43,045 nt of DNA, taken from Ectothiorhodospiraceae bacterium. GTDB taxonomy: Bacteria > Bacteroidota > Ignavibacteria > SZUA-365 > GCA-2699105. The stretch spans positions 1-43,045 of the forward strand of contig PABJ01000003.1 of the NCBI GenBank assembly GCA_002699105.1, given 5' to 3'. Position numbers and translations under genes: made by a program. This document shows, piece by piece, positions 27,501 to 35,452 of this stretch. The first letter of the stretch is position 1. Each line of letters begins with the position of its first letter. The notes under the pieces were generated by a model, which made no database searches, was not told the DNA's origin, and saw only the letters and a list, made by a program, of their open reading frames with translations.

Positions 27501-27588
27501 TGCAAACAGCAAACCCTCCGCGTAGCGGAGTTTTCCAAGTTCTCACCTGTTTGCAGGGGCTGTGCGTCAACACAGCCCCACTTTTTTT
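27501..27588 (+). repeat. Dispersed hairpin element, copy 2 (intact), ending in a terminator-like hairpin
   Basis: TGCAAACAG/CTGTTTGCA outer stem (27501-27509/27547-27555), CTCCGC-GTA-GCGGAG hairpin (27516-27530), GGGGCTGTG-CGTCAA-CACAGCCCC hairpin (27556-27579) followed by T7. Confidence 0.65.
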
Positions 27589-27844
27589 CGTTGGGTTCGC
27601 GGGATCGAAATCTGAACTGATCCTTCGACATCTCGGTAGGATCTACCAAGAGGGAAGCTCTGGAAAATGGAACCTTGAGTCTCTCCTACAGTCTATCAAT
27701 TCGTGATCCTCTAAAACCTTCGTTCAATACTAAAAACCCGTGTTTGAGTTTGTCTCCCTGTGTCGTAGTCGGCATCTCCACTGTAATACCCGGAAGGACA
27801 AGCCTATGATAGGGTACCTGCTCCAAAACTAGATGCAATAAAAA

Positions 27845-27862
27845 AGCCCCGCAAGCGGGGCT
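27845..27862 (-). terminator. Intrinsic terminator downstream of the DUF72 gene
   Basis: AGCCCCGC-AA-GCGGGGCT with T-run on the minus strand. Confidence 0.7.
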
Positions 27863-28049
27863 GTGGAATTCGCAGAGCAAAGCAGTCTGGCGGTGTCGGG
27901 CGCTTTGATGTGACCTGTCCGAGGTCGGTAGGAGGGTGTTAGTAAAGAGGTCGAGGTTTGCGCTGACTGTTCCCGACGTACCCGCCATCCTGTTCTGCCT
28001 TGCGCTGTGGTGGTTGTGGAAATCTGTGCTGTTCTATGCAGATGCGAGT

Positions 28050-28958
28050 CTACGCTCGAGCGAACTGCGGCGTTCGAGCCTGCACCCTCGCTGTCGGTCG
28101 AACTGCATCCACTTCAATGAGCGAGAGAAGCGCTTCTGAAAGGCGTATGCCTGTTTCAACGGAAGCAGCGCCAGCATTATTGTTCGCATAGACATAGACG
28201 CTCCCTGAACGGAGCCAAAGCCGGATAACATTTTGTGCGATTTGCTGTATTTCATCGTTGGAATACCTGTATGAATAGGGATTACTGTTTTCATCAAAAC
28301 GGAGAGTCGATGCGTCCCTGCCGAGGAGCCGGTACACGCTGAACGTATCCGACGGCAAGATGGCCTTGGATACGGCGTTGCGGGTTGCCGGGGCATCGAT
28401 AGAAGCGATGGTGATATTGCGGTGCTGGAAGTACTTCAGGATTGCGTTTGTAATCCAGCTTGCATTGCGGAATTCAAACGTAATCGGAAAATCGGCGAAG
28501 AAGTCGAGAAGCTCGAGCAGGTAGTTGAAGTGCTCGTCGGACTTCTCGAATTGCAGAGGAAACTGGAAGACGATAGTCGCAAGTTGACCGGCGTCATCCA
28601 GAATCCTCATTGCGTCCCCAAATTGTTGCCATTCTTGGTAGACCCTGGTTCGCTCGTTCGTAAGCGATCTGTATGCTTTGACCGCGAACCGCATGTTCGG
28701 TGCCTTATTACGCATCTTATAGAGTGCGCTTGGCTGTGGTAAGTGGTAATAGGTATAGTTCAACTCAACGGTTGGGAAAAAATGCTGATAGAATTCAAGC
28801 ATCTGCTGCTTCGGCGTGCGCCAGGGATAGAATTCCCCCTCCCAATCGTCGTAGGAATACCCGCTCGTACCGATGTATATGTTATGCCTGCGGAGCCTCC
28901 AAAGCGTCCGGGTCGGCAATAATCGCGGTTTTTGGTCCTGAAATAGCGTTTCCTGCAT
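28050..28958 (-). CDS. DUF72 (YecE-like) family protein
   Basis: IYIGTSGYSYDDWEGEFYPWRTPKQQMLEFYQHFFPTVELNYTYYHLP...FAVKAYRSLTNE...FPITFEFRNASWI; ORF to 29021, start could be 28958 or 29021. Confidence 0.85.
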   Translation of the reverse strand: MQETLFQDQKPRLLPTRTLWRLRRHNIYIGTSGYSYDDWEGEFYPWRTPKQQMLEFYQHFFPTVELNYTYYHLPQPSALYKMRNKAPNMRFAVKAYRSLTNERTRVYQEWQQFGDAMRILDDAGQLATIVFQFPLQFEKSDEHFNYLLELLDFFADFPITFEFRNASWITNAILKYFQHRNITIASIDAPATRNAVSKAILPSDTFSVYRLLGRDASTLRFDENSNPYSYRYSNDEIQQIAQNVIRLWLRSGSVYVYANNNAGAASVETGIRLSEALLSLIEVDAVRPTARVQARTPQFARA

Positions 28959-28971
28959 CGTAGCACCGTGA

Positions 28972-29056
28972 GTTAGTAGAATGTCTAACCCCAATGTACG
29001 ACGCGAATTCATCGAAGTCAAGAGTTTTAGTGAAAAAAGTTAGCGCAATGTCTAAC
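28972..29056. promoter_or_regulatory. Two operator-like dyads GTTAG-N8-CTAAC in a divergent promoter region
   Basis: GTTAGTAGAATGTCTAAC (28972-28989) and GTTAGCGCAATGTCTAAC (29039-29056). Confidence 0.5.
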
Positions 29057-29120
29057 TTTGCGGATTTCGGCTCAAAATCGGCATTTTTTCGCATTGTACG
29101 GCAGGGCTGAACTCTATAAC

Positions 29121-29867
29121 TTGACCCTGTGCAGCTGTTCATCTCATTCGGAGTACACGACGAAACGCGTATTCGATCTCATATTGGCAGTCACGGCGGT
29201 TATTATCCTATCACCGGTGTTCCTGTTTGCGGCAATCGGTATCAAGCTTGCGAGCAAAGGACCTGTGTTCTATAGGGCGGTGCGCGCTGGAAAGGATGGT
29301 ATGCCGTTCACAATCGTCAAGTTCAGGACGATGCATATCCTCAAAGATGGAGGCAGCAGGATAACGGCCGGCAAAGATCCGCGGATATTCGGATGGGGGA
29401 GTTTTCTGCGGAAGACAAAGATTGACGAGCTGCCCCAGCTTATGAACATCCTCAAGGGTGAGATGAGCTTTGTTGGGCCGCGGCCTGAAGATATGGACAT
29501 TGTGCGTGAGCGCTATACGCCGCTGTTCATGAAGACCCTTGATCTTAAACCGGGGCTTTCTAGTCCGGGAAGCGTATATTATTATACGCACCTCGAAGAT
29601 GGTATCGATAGCGAAGACCCGGAGAGGTATTACGTAGAAAAGCTGCTTCCATTCAAGCTCGCCTTCGAGCTCGTGTATATCGACAGGCAGTCATTGGTGT
29701 ACGATCTACGCATCATGTTCAGAACCGCGCTTACAGTGTTGCGGATTGCGCTCGGGAAGAAAGAGTTCAAACTGCCGCCTGAATACGATGCAGCCATGCA
29801 ATATCTCGAACGGATGCGCAGTGAGACTGCTGATATGCCTGAAGAAACGAAAGGAGTTACTTTGTGA
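29121..29867 (+). CDS. Bacterial sugar transferase (undecaprenyl-phosphate sugar phosphotransferase type)
   Basis: KRVFDLILAVTAVIILSPVFLFAAIGIKLASKGPVFYRAVRAGKDGMPFTIVKFRTMH...KTKIDELPQLMNILKGEMSFVGPRPE; start codon uncertain (ORF from 29058). Confidence 0.85.
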   Translation: MTLCSCSSHSEYTTKRVFDLILAVTAVIILSPVFLFAAIGIKLASKGPVFYRAVRAGKDGMPFTIVKFRTMHILKDGGSRITAGKDPRIFGWGSFLRKTKIDELPQLMNILKGEMSFVGPRPEDMDIVRERYTPLFMKTLDLKPGLSSPGSVYYYTHLEDGIDSEDPERYYVEKLLPFKLAFELVYIDRQSLVYDLRIMFRTALTVLRIALGKKEFKLPPEYDAAMQYLERMRSETADMPEETKGVTL

Positions 29868-30190
29868 GTGATTCACAAACACCGCAACCTGTGCCGGTAG
29901 AAGTAAATGTCTGGAAACGGCTCGGGTTGGCGTTGCTGGTACTTATCGATTCGTTGTTCCTCGGCGCGATGATAGCCAAACTGATGAGCGTGATTCGTGG
30001 TACGATGGGTTGGGATGCACTTGCCGACGGATTGGGGATCGTGGGAGCGTTTATCATCATGGGGCTTATCTTGGCGCTAGTCGTCCTGGTGAAGGTGAAG
30101 GACCGTGCACTCTTTACAAGGCTGTTGATCGCCTTTACGGTGTTATTTGTAGCAGGGATCGTCTACATTGGCGTCATGCAGCTGTTTTAA
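29864..30190 (+). CDS. Hypothetical three-TM membrane protein
   Basis: GTG start overlapping the upstream stop by 4 nt; hydrophobic helices. Confidence 0.65.
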   Translation: MSDSQTPQPVPVEVNVWKRLGLALLVLIDSLFLGAMIAKLMSVIRGTMGWDALADGLGIVGAFIIMGLILALVVLVKVKDRALFTRLLIAFTVLFVAGIVYIGVMQLF

Positions 30191-30201
30191 GAGGATTCGA
30201 G

Positions 30202-30609
30202 ATGGCGAAGGAAACTGAGATTCCGAAACAATCCCGCTTGGGGATGTGGCTTATCCTTGTGCTGGCTGTGGCATCCGTTGCGGTTGGTGCATACAACTAC
30301 ATATTCACGCCTGTTTCGATTGAACTTTCGGTGGACGAGTATGTGATTTTCGCCGACGGTCAGAGTGAATCTCGCATCCGCATCGTTATGACGAATCGCC
30401 TGGGATGGGAAGTCCCGATGGCTGAGCGACCGATGAGCTTCAGTGTGTTGGAAGGTGAGGACCTTGTTGAAATTGAGATGAACGAGGCACGCAGCGAAAT
30501 CACCGTAACAGCAGGGAGAAGAATGGGGACGCTCCAGATGATTGTCGAAGCTGAGGGACTTGGTATGCCGCAGCTCGTGGAAATCAGGATTGTGGAACCG
30601 GTGGCGTAA
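30202..30609 (+). CDS. Hypothetical single-TM anchored beta-rich (Ig/invasin-like) protein
   Basis: MAKETEIPKQSRLGMWLILVLAVASVAVGAYNYIF then IELSVDEYVIFADGQSESRIRIVMTNRLG..., Ig-like pattern. Confidence 0.6.
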   Translation: MAKETEIPKQSRLGMWLILVLAVASVAVGAYNYIFTPVSIELSVDEYVIFADGQSESRIRIVMTNRLGWEVPMAERPMSFSVLEGEDLVEIEMNEARSEITVTAGRRMGTLQMIVEAEGLGMPQLVEIRIVEPVA

Positions 30610-30614
30610 GCCCT

Positions 30615-31256
30615 CTAGTTCAACAGCCTCCGGAATTCTTCAGGCAAGCCTTCTTTGTAAACCGCTGCATCCTGAAGCCAGTGCAATTCATGCAGATATG
30701 CCTGCCGGGAGCCATGTATCCATGTGATGGATGTATTGGACTTCAATGCTGTAATTGTACCTCCAATAGCGCCAAATGATGTCCCTAAGAAAATGCTCAA
30801 TATCATGACTCCTCGCACAAGGTCCTCTTCCTCACGCTGATTTTCGATATTCCCTGCTACAATTTGATAGATAGCAATACCTAAGACCAATCCTATCCCA
30901 GTATACGCACCAATTCGAAATCCCGACCCGAAAGACCCGCCCTCCGTGAGTTCGACGACACCAGCCAGTCTTTTCGCTGGTACGTACCATACCTTAGTCG
31001 ATTCATCTTCCTCGAAGAAGAGATACGGCGAATTGCCTAGGTAGAGCCCACTTGAATCTGCAGCAAGGACAGAAGCATTTGCGAATACAAACTCCTCGCC
31101 ATCCATCCAGATAAAGGACTTATCGTACAGTGCGTTCTCGAGATCGTAATCGTCCAGATCCAGGTCCGCAAGGGATTTGAATCGATGCACTTCCTGTGCG
31201 GTACTGACCGTGCCGCATCCGATAAACAGCAGTATGACAGTCAGGACGCGCATCAT
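30615..31256 (-). CDS. Glycine-zipper membrane protein, divergent member of the local paralogous family
   Basis: Signal peptide; two Gly-rich TM segments (IGAYTGIGLVLGIAIYQIV; GVMILSIFLGTSFGAIGGTI); C-term YKEGLPEEFRRLLN. Confidence 0.6.
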   Translation of the reverse strand: MMRVLTVILLFIGCGTVSTAQEVHRFKSLADLDLDDYDLENALYDKSFIWMDGEEFVFANASVLAADSSGLYLGNSPYLFFEEDESTKVWYVPAKRLAGVVELTEGGSFGSGFRIGAYTGIGLVLGIAIYQIVAGNIENQREEEDLVRGVMILSIFLGTSFGAIGGTITALKSNTSITWIHGSRQAYLHELHWLQDAAVYKEGLPEEFRRLLN

Positions 31257-32158
31257 TTATAGATGTACCTGTATAATTCGGGAGGGAGGCCGTATCTGTA
31301 GTACATGAGCTCGCGCAATCGGCTGATTTCATCTTCACCGGAGTTGTCACCATCTGAAGTATCTACCGAAATCAGTCCGTCATCGGCCGCTCCGATAATA
31401 GCACCGATACCGGCTCCCGCAAGTCCAGAAACCAATCCTACTGCGAGGCTGATCGAATATGTACGTAGGTCCTCGTTGGGTGCGCCGGCGCTCGGATCGA
31501 TGATCGCGATTGTAGCGATTCCGCCAACCCCGCCGATAAGAAAACCATACAACGCTGATGAAGTGATTGGCTTTGGTTCATCCACAGAAAGGAAGGTAAT
31601 GTCATCTGTCTCGGCGATATAGAGATCGGAAATATCCGGGATATCGCTATACAGGTGATTTAACGGGCCAAGAACGATATGCTTGGAATTCACATGCAGT
31701 AGTTTTCCATAATACTCATCTCCCTGCTTCGTACGGACTTGAACATCCTGCAGACTGTAGTCCAAATACCCGCCAAAGATGCCGGTCTTCCAGATGCTAT
31801 TGATAGGATATTTTTTTGTATAGAACCGGTCGTACGAAGATCGGTAGTCGTTGGTCGTGTAGCGGATCTCCTCGTAGTTCTGTATCACGGTGGAAAATGC
31901 TTCCCACTGCTCCTCTGTTAGTACCCAACGCTTCTCTTCCCTATTGTCTCTGTAGGCGATAAGGAGATAGTAGCCAGTATTCATACGAAACGCACGAGCC
32001 TCTCGAAACCCGGAGAGTTTAGGGAATAGCTGAAAATACGCGCGCTCGTACGGTTCGATGCTCTCTCCGAGACGATCAGATATGACCACCGCATCAAATT
32101 GTGCATTTGCGAAGAAGAAAGGGAAAACGATTACAATGAGGAAGACTGACTGTTTCAT
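31253..32158 (-). CDS. Paralogous family member: signal peptide, 'RLGESIEPYERAYFQLFPKLSGF', two Gly-zipper TM, 'YYRYGLPPELYRYIYK'
   Basis: 4-nt overlaps with both neighbours; shared motifs with 32155, 33069 and 35449 products. Confidence 0.75.
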   Translation of the reverse strand: MKQSVFLIVIVFPFFFANAQFDAVVISDRLGESIEPYERAYFQLFPKLSGFREARAFRMNTGYYLLIAYRDNREEKRWVLTEEQWEAFSTVIQNYEEIRYTTNDYRSSYDRFYTKKYPINSIWKTGIFGGYLDYSLQDVQVRTKQGDEYYGKLLHVNSKHIVLGPLNHLYSDIPDISDLYIAETDDITFLSVDEPKPITSSALYGFLIGGVGGIATIAIIDPSAGAPNEDLRTYSISLAVGLVSGLAGAGIGAIIGAADDGLISVDTSDGDNSGEDEISRLRELMYYRYGLPPELYRYIYK

Positions 32159-33072
32159 CGATCCATCCCGGCTATCTCCTTCCGGAGTTCTGGTGGCAGC
32201 CCGTTGATGTAATACATGAGTTCTGATAACTCGTTAGTGAGGTCAGAGGATTGCAGATCGAACTCATCCGATGTATAACGATCGACTCCATCGTTCATCG
32301 CTGCAGCAAGTGCGCCTATACCAGCACCGACAAATGCACCGCCAACTCCGATGACAAAATCCACGCCTAGCATGTAGCCGAAGTCATGGCCTGTCGCTGG
32401 CCCTAATATTCCGCTGGATATGGCTATAGAGGCAATACCGCCAATTCCAAGCCCCCACAGAATGTTTTTGAACACCGGCTTCGGGCGTGAGACCTGTATG
32501 GCGGTTACCGAATCCCGCTGAATAATGAAAATTTGCTGCAGAGAAGGAGGATGGTTGTAGTTGTAGTTTGGCAGACCAATGAAGATTCTATCCGGATCTA
32601 TGTAAAGGAGGATTCCATCGTAGTATCCGGAGCCATTAGTCTCGACGGCAACGCGTTCAAATGGGTAACTAAGATCTGTGTCAATAACTCCGCATTCCCA
32701 CAGATAATCCTCCGATTGTCTGGCACCAGGTCGTATACCGCGACGAAAGGCATCTCCATCAATTGAGAAGCGCAGTGAATCGTAATTATCAATCACCCAT
32801 TGCAGTCTACGAAAATCACGATATGGAAGTACCCAGCTTCGGTTCTCGCCGAGTTCTGATGATCTTGATTGTATAAGAACGGAATCGGTTGAGTGCTTAC
32901 AAATGGTACCAACCACAAATCCTTCGATCCGCGGGAAGAGTCCGAAGTACTCCCGTTCGTATGGCTCAATAGTCGGTCCTATTCGCTCAGAAAGCACGAG
33001 CGTATCCGGCTGTGCGATGGCAGAAGCAGCGAAGGCAATGATGAACGATATAAGGGCTACAGGTCGGATCAT
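32155..33072 (-). CDS. Paralogous family member: 'RIGPTIEPYEREYFGLFPRIEGF', Gly-zipper TM, 'YYINGLPPELRKEI'
   Basis: 4-nt overlaps; shared motifs. Confidence 0.75.
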   Translation of the reverse strand: MIRPVALISFIIAFAASAIAQPDTLVLSERIGPTIEPYEREYFGLFPRIEGFVVGTICKHSTDSVLIQSRSSELGENRSWVLPYRDFRRLQWVIDNYDSLRFSIDGDAFRRGIRPGARQSEDYLWECGVIDTDLSYPFERVAVETNGSGYYDGILLYIDPDRIFIGLPNYNYNHPPSLQQIFIIQRDSVTAIQVSRPKPVFKNILWGLGIGGIASIAISSGILGPATGHDFGYMLGVDFVIGVGGAFVGAGIGALAAAMNDGVDRYTSDEFDLQSSDLTNELSELMYYINGLPPELRKEIAGMDR

Positions 33073-33986
33073 TTGTATACCTTCCTGTACAATTCGGGCG
33101 GGAGGCCGTTCTTATAGTAGGAGAACGGACGTAGCGTGTCTCTGGTCTTCGGGGCAAAAGGGATATCAATGCCGCGTTTATATGTTCTGATGTTGTCGGA
33201 GGTACTCGCCACGAGATACCCTATACCAGCCCCGATGCCGCCACCCAATAGCCCAACCATGGCAGCACCAAGATGAAGCGATGCTTCATCATATGTACCA
33301 GCAGAATTAGGCTCCGAAGCTTCCCTAAGCACAAATATGTAACCGGCAAGGAAACCGCTTAACAGTCCGATTTGAATTTCGTCTCTCGCATCTGTCGGGA
33401 GAGTGATTGAGAATAAAGCAATGTCTTCGGTATGTACTATGCGGAGAGCATCGACTGCAGGTACCTGACTGTAGTCGAATTCGCGAGGTCCAAGTATGAG
33501 AACATCCGTTGTGATGTATAACAAAATCCCGTCGTGCTGATATCCATCAGCAGTTAAGACTCGTACCATCCTATAGCCATATCTGAAGTCAGAACCCATG
33601 ATCTCAGATGGCCAACGCGGAATCAGGAACGCCTTACCCCGCTCTCGCCTGTCAGGGTAGATGTAATCATTTGTATAATACCGTATCGAATCGTATCTCG
33701 CTATGAACCAGCGGACCGATTCATATTCATCGAAAGCTAGCTTATAGGTGGTTACCTCAGCAGTTGGCCTGTGTCGCCGAACGCGCGCGGTGACTGTGTC
33801 TACGCTCTCTGTAAGAAACACTGCCGCTTCAAAACCCTCAATCCACGGGAAGAGCCCGAAATACGCCCGTTCATGTGGTTCAACGGTTGGTCCTATTCGC
33901 TCAGAAAGCACGAGCGTATCCGGCTGTGCGATGAGTGATGCACAGAGGATGTGGGTAATCGTTATAAGGAGCAATGCTGACCGCAT
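33069..33986 (-). CDS. Paralogous family member: 'RIGPTVEPHERAYFGLFPWIEGF', Gly-zipper TM, 'YYKNGLPPELYRKVYK'
   Basis: 4-nt overlap with next gene; shared motifs; first gene of the minus-strand operon. Confidence 0.75.
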   Translation of the reverse strand: MRSALLLITITHILCASLIAQPDTLVLSERIGPTVEPHERAYFGLFPWIEGFEAAVFLTESVDTVTARVRRHRPTAEVTTYKLAFDEYESVRWFIARYDSIRYYTNDYIYPDRRERGKAFLIPRWPSEIMGSDFRYGYRMVRVLTADGYQHDGILLYITTDVLILGPREFDYSQVPAVDALRIVHTEDIALFSITLPTDARDEIQIGLLSGFLAGYIFVLREASEPNSAGTYDEASLHLGAAMVGLLGGGIGAGIGYLVASTSDNIRTYKRGIDIPFAPKTRDTLRPFSYYKNGLPPELYRKVYK

Positions 33987-34068
33987 AGTGCTAAGTGGGA
34001 ATCTCCGAATTCCTTAGCATAGAATCAAGGTTGGAATTTGTCCCCTCTGCTTCTATTTTGAAGTCCTT

Positions 34069-34341
34069 ATGGAATCTATCTACGTCGTCATATCTGGATC
34101 TGTGCAAGGGGTGGGATTTCGCCACTTTGCCAGAGAAAACGCCCGCGGACTCGGTCTTGTAGGCTATGTGAAAAACCTCCAGAACGGAAAGGTCGAGGTG
34201 TTCGCACAGGGCGAGAGCAGTGATCTGGAAAAGTATGTCTCTCAATTGAAAGCCGGCCCCATCTCTGCGCACGTTACCGATACGCAGATAACCTGGAAGG
34301 AGATCGGGAAGAAATACGACGAATTCAAGGTGGCATTTTGA
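34069..34341 (+). CDS. acyP: Acylphosphatase
   Basis: VVISGSVQGVGFRHFARENARGLGLVGYVKNLQNGKVEVFAQGE, classic acylphosphatase signatures. Confidence 0.9.
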   Translation: MESIYVVISGSVQGVGFRHFARENARGLGLVGYVKNLQNGKVEVFAQGESSDLEKYVSQLKAGPISAHVTDTQITWKEIGKKYDEFKVAF

Positions 34342-34823
34342 GTGATTTCCGAATAGGATACGGATACGATGTCCACAAGCTGATCGAGGACAAAACGCTT
34401 GTTCTTGGCGGCGTTAAGATTTCGGAAGAGATCGGACCGGTTGCGCATTCGGATGGCGATGTGCTGCTGCATGCAATTTGCGACGCAATCTTCGGCGCTG
34501 CAGCAATGGGGGATATCGGCGAGCATTTCCCGAACACCGATGACCGCTATATGGATATCTCAAGCATCGTATTGTTGCAAGAAACCCTGCGGCTCGTTCA
34601 GGCACATGGTTTTTCTCTCGTCAATATCGACGCCACTATCGTGCTCGAACGCCCGAAAATCCTGCCACACCGCGATGAAATACGCGAATCCATCGCCAAA
34701 TCTGCACTCCTACCTCTGGAACATGTCTCTTTGAAGGCCACCACATCTGAGGGACTTGGCTTCGTGGGAGAGGGACGCGGTATTGTGGCGCACGCCGTTG
34801 CGCTTCTTCAGCGTACCACCTAA
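34338..34823 (+). CDS. ispF: 2-C-methyl-D-erythritol 2,4-cyclodiphosphate synthase
   Basis: RIGYGYDVHKL...LGGVKI...GPVAHSDGDVLLHAICDAIFGAAAMGDIGEHFPNTD...LKATTSEGLGFVGEGRGI. Confidence 0.93.
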   Translation: MSDFRIGYGYDVHKLIEDKTLVLGGVKISEEIGPVAHSDGDVLLHAICDAIFGAAAMGDIGEHFPNTDDRYMDISSIVLLQETLRLVQAHGFSLVNIDATIVLERPKILPHRDEIRESIAKSALLPLEHVSLKATTSEGLGFVGEGRGIVAHAVALLQRTT

Positions 34824-34834
34824 CCGTACCGGCC

Positions 34835-35452
34835 GTGGAAGACATCGTATCATTCGTCACATCGCTCGACCCCAATTACATCTACCTGGCGGTATTTCTC
34901 ATATCCTATATCGAGAACGTCTTTCCGCCGTTTCCCTCGGATGTAATCATCGTGTTTGCCGGGTCGCTTATCGGGATGGGGGAGAATAGTGCAGCTATAA
35001 CGTTGGCTCTCGGGACAGCAGGCTCAACCCTCGGATTTATGACGATGTATTACATCGGGGCTAGCTTTGGTAAGAAGGTCATCGGCGGCGGAAAGATAAA
35101 GTTCATCTCACCGGAGATGCTGAATACCGTCGATAGGTGGTTCAGCAAGTACGGGTATTCGGTGATCATAGCAAACAGGTTCCTGGCGGGTACCAGGGCA
35201 GTTGTAAGCTTCTTTGCCGGAATGGCGAAGATGAGTCTGTGGAAGACAACAGTGCTCTCCCTCCTGAGTGCTCTTGCATGGCATTCCATCCTCGTATATG
35301 CAGGCGTGAAGCTCGGCGAGAACTGGCGGGAGATTAGCGGGTTGCTGCAGAATTACAGTATTGCTGTCACCATCATTATCACTGTAGTTATCGTAGGGTA
35401 TCTTCTCGGTAAGTATGTGATCTTCAAGAAAAGCGAGAAAGAAGAATCCTAG
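34835..35452 (+). CDS. DedA family membrane protein
   Basis: FPPFPSDVIIVFAGSLIG...RWFSKYGYSVIIANRFLAGTRAVVSFFAGMAKMS, DedA/SNARE-associated signatures; GTG start. Confidence 0.9.
   Translation: MEDIVSFVTSLDPNYIYLAVFLISYIENVFPPFPSDVIIVFAGSLIGMGENSAAITLALGTAGSTLGFMTMYYIGASFGKKVIGGGKIKFISPEMLNTVDRWFSKYGYSVIIANRFLAGTRAVVSFFAGMAKMSLWKTTVLSLLSALAWHSILVYAGVKLGENWREISGLLQNYSIAVTIIITVVIVGYLLGKYVIFKKSEKEES

Noticed and set aside
27501-27588. Riboswitch/attenuator (outer stem, internal hairpin, terminator with T-run)
   Set aside because: No co-directional gene lies downstream on the + strand, and a second diverged copy with the same loop exists elsewhere, which favours a dispersed hairpin element. Kept as an alternative only.
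27221-27706. Small ORFs (60-70 aa) in the 27.2-27.7 kb intergenic region
   Set aside because: No homology-like features, overlap the hairpin element, on conflicting strands; likely non-coding.
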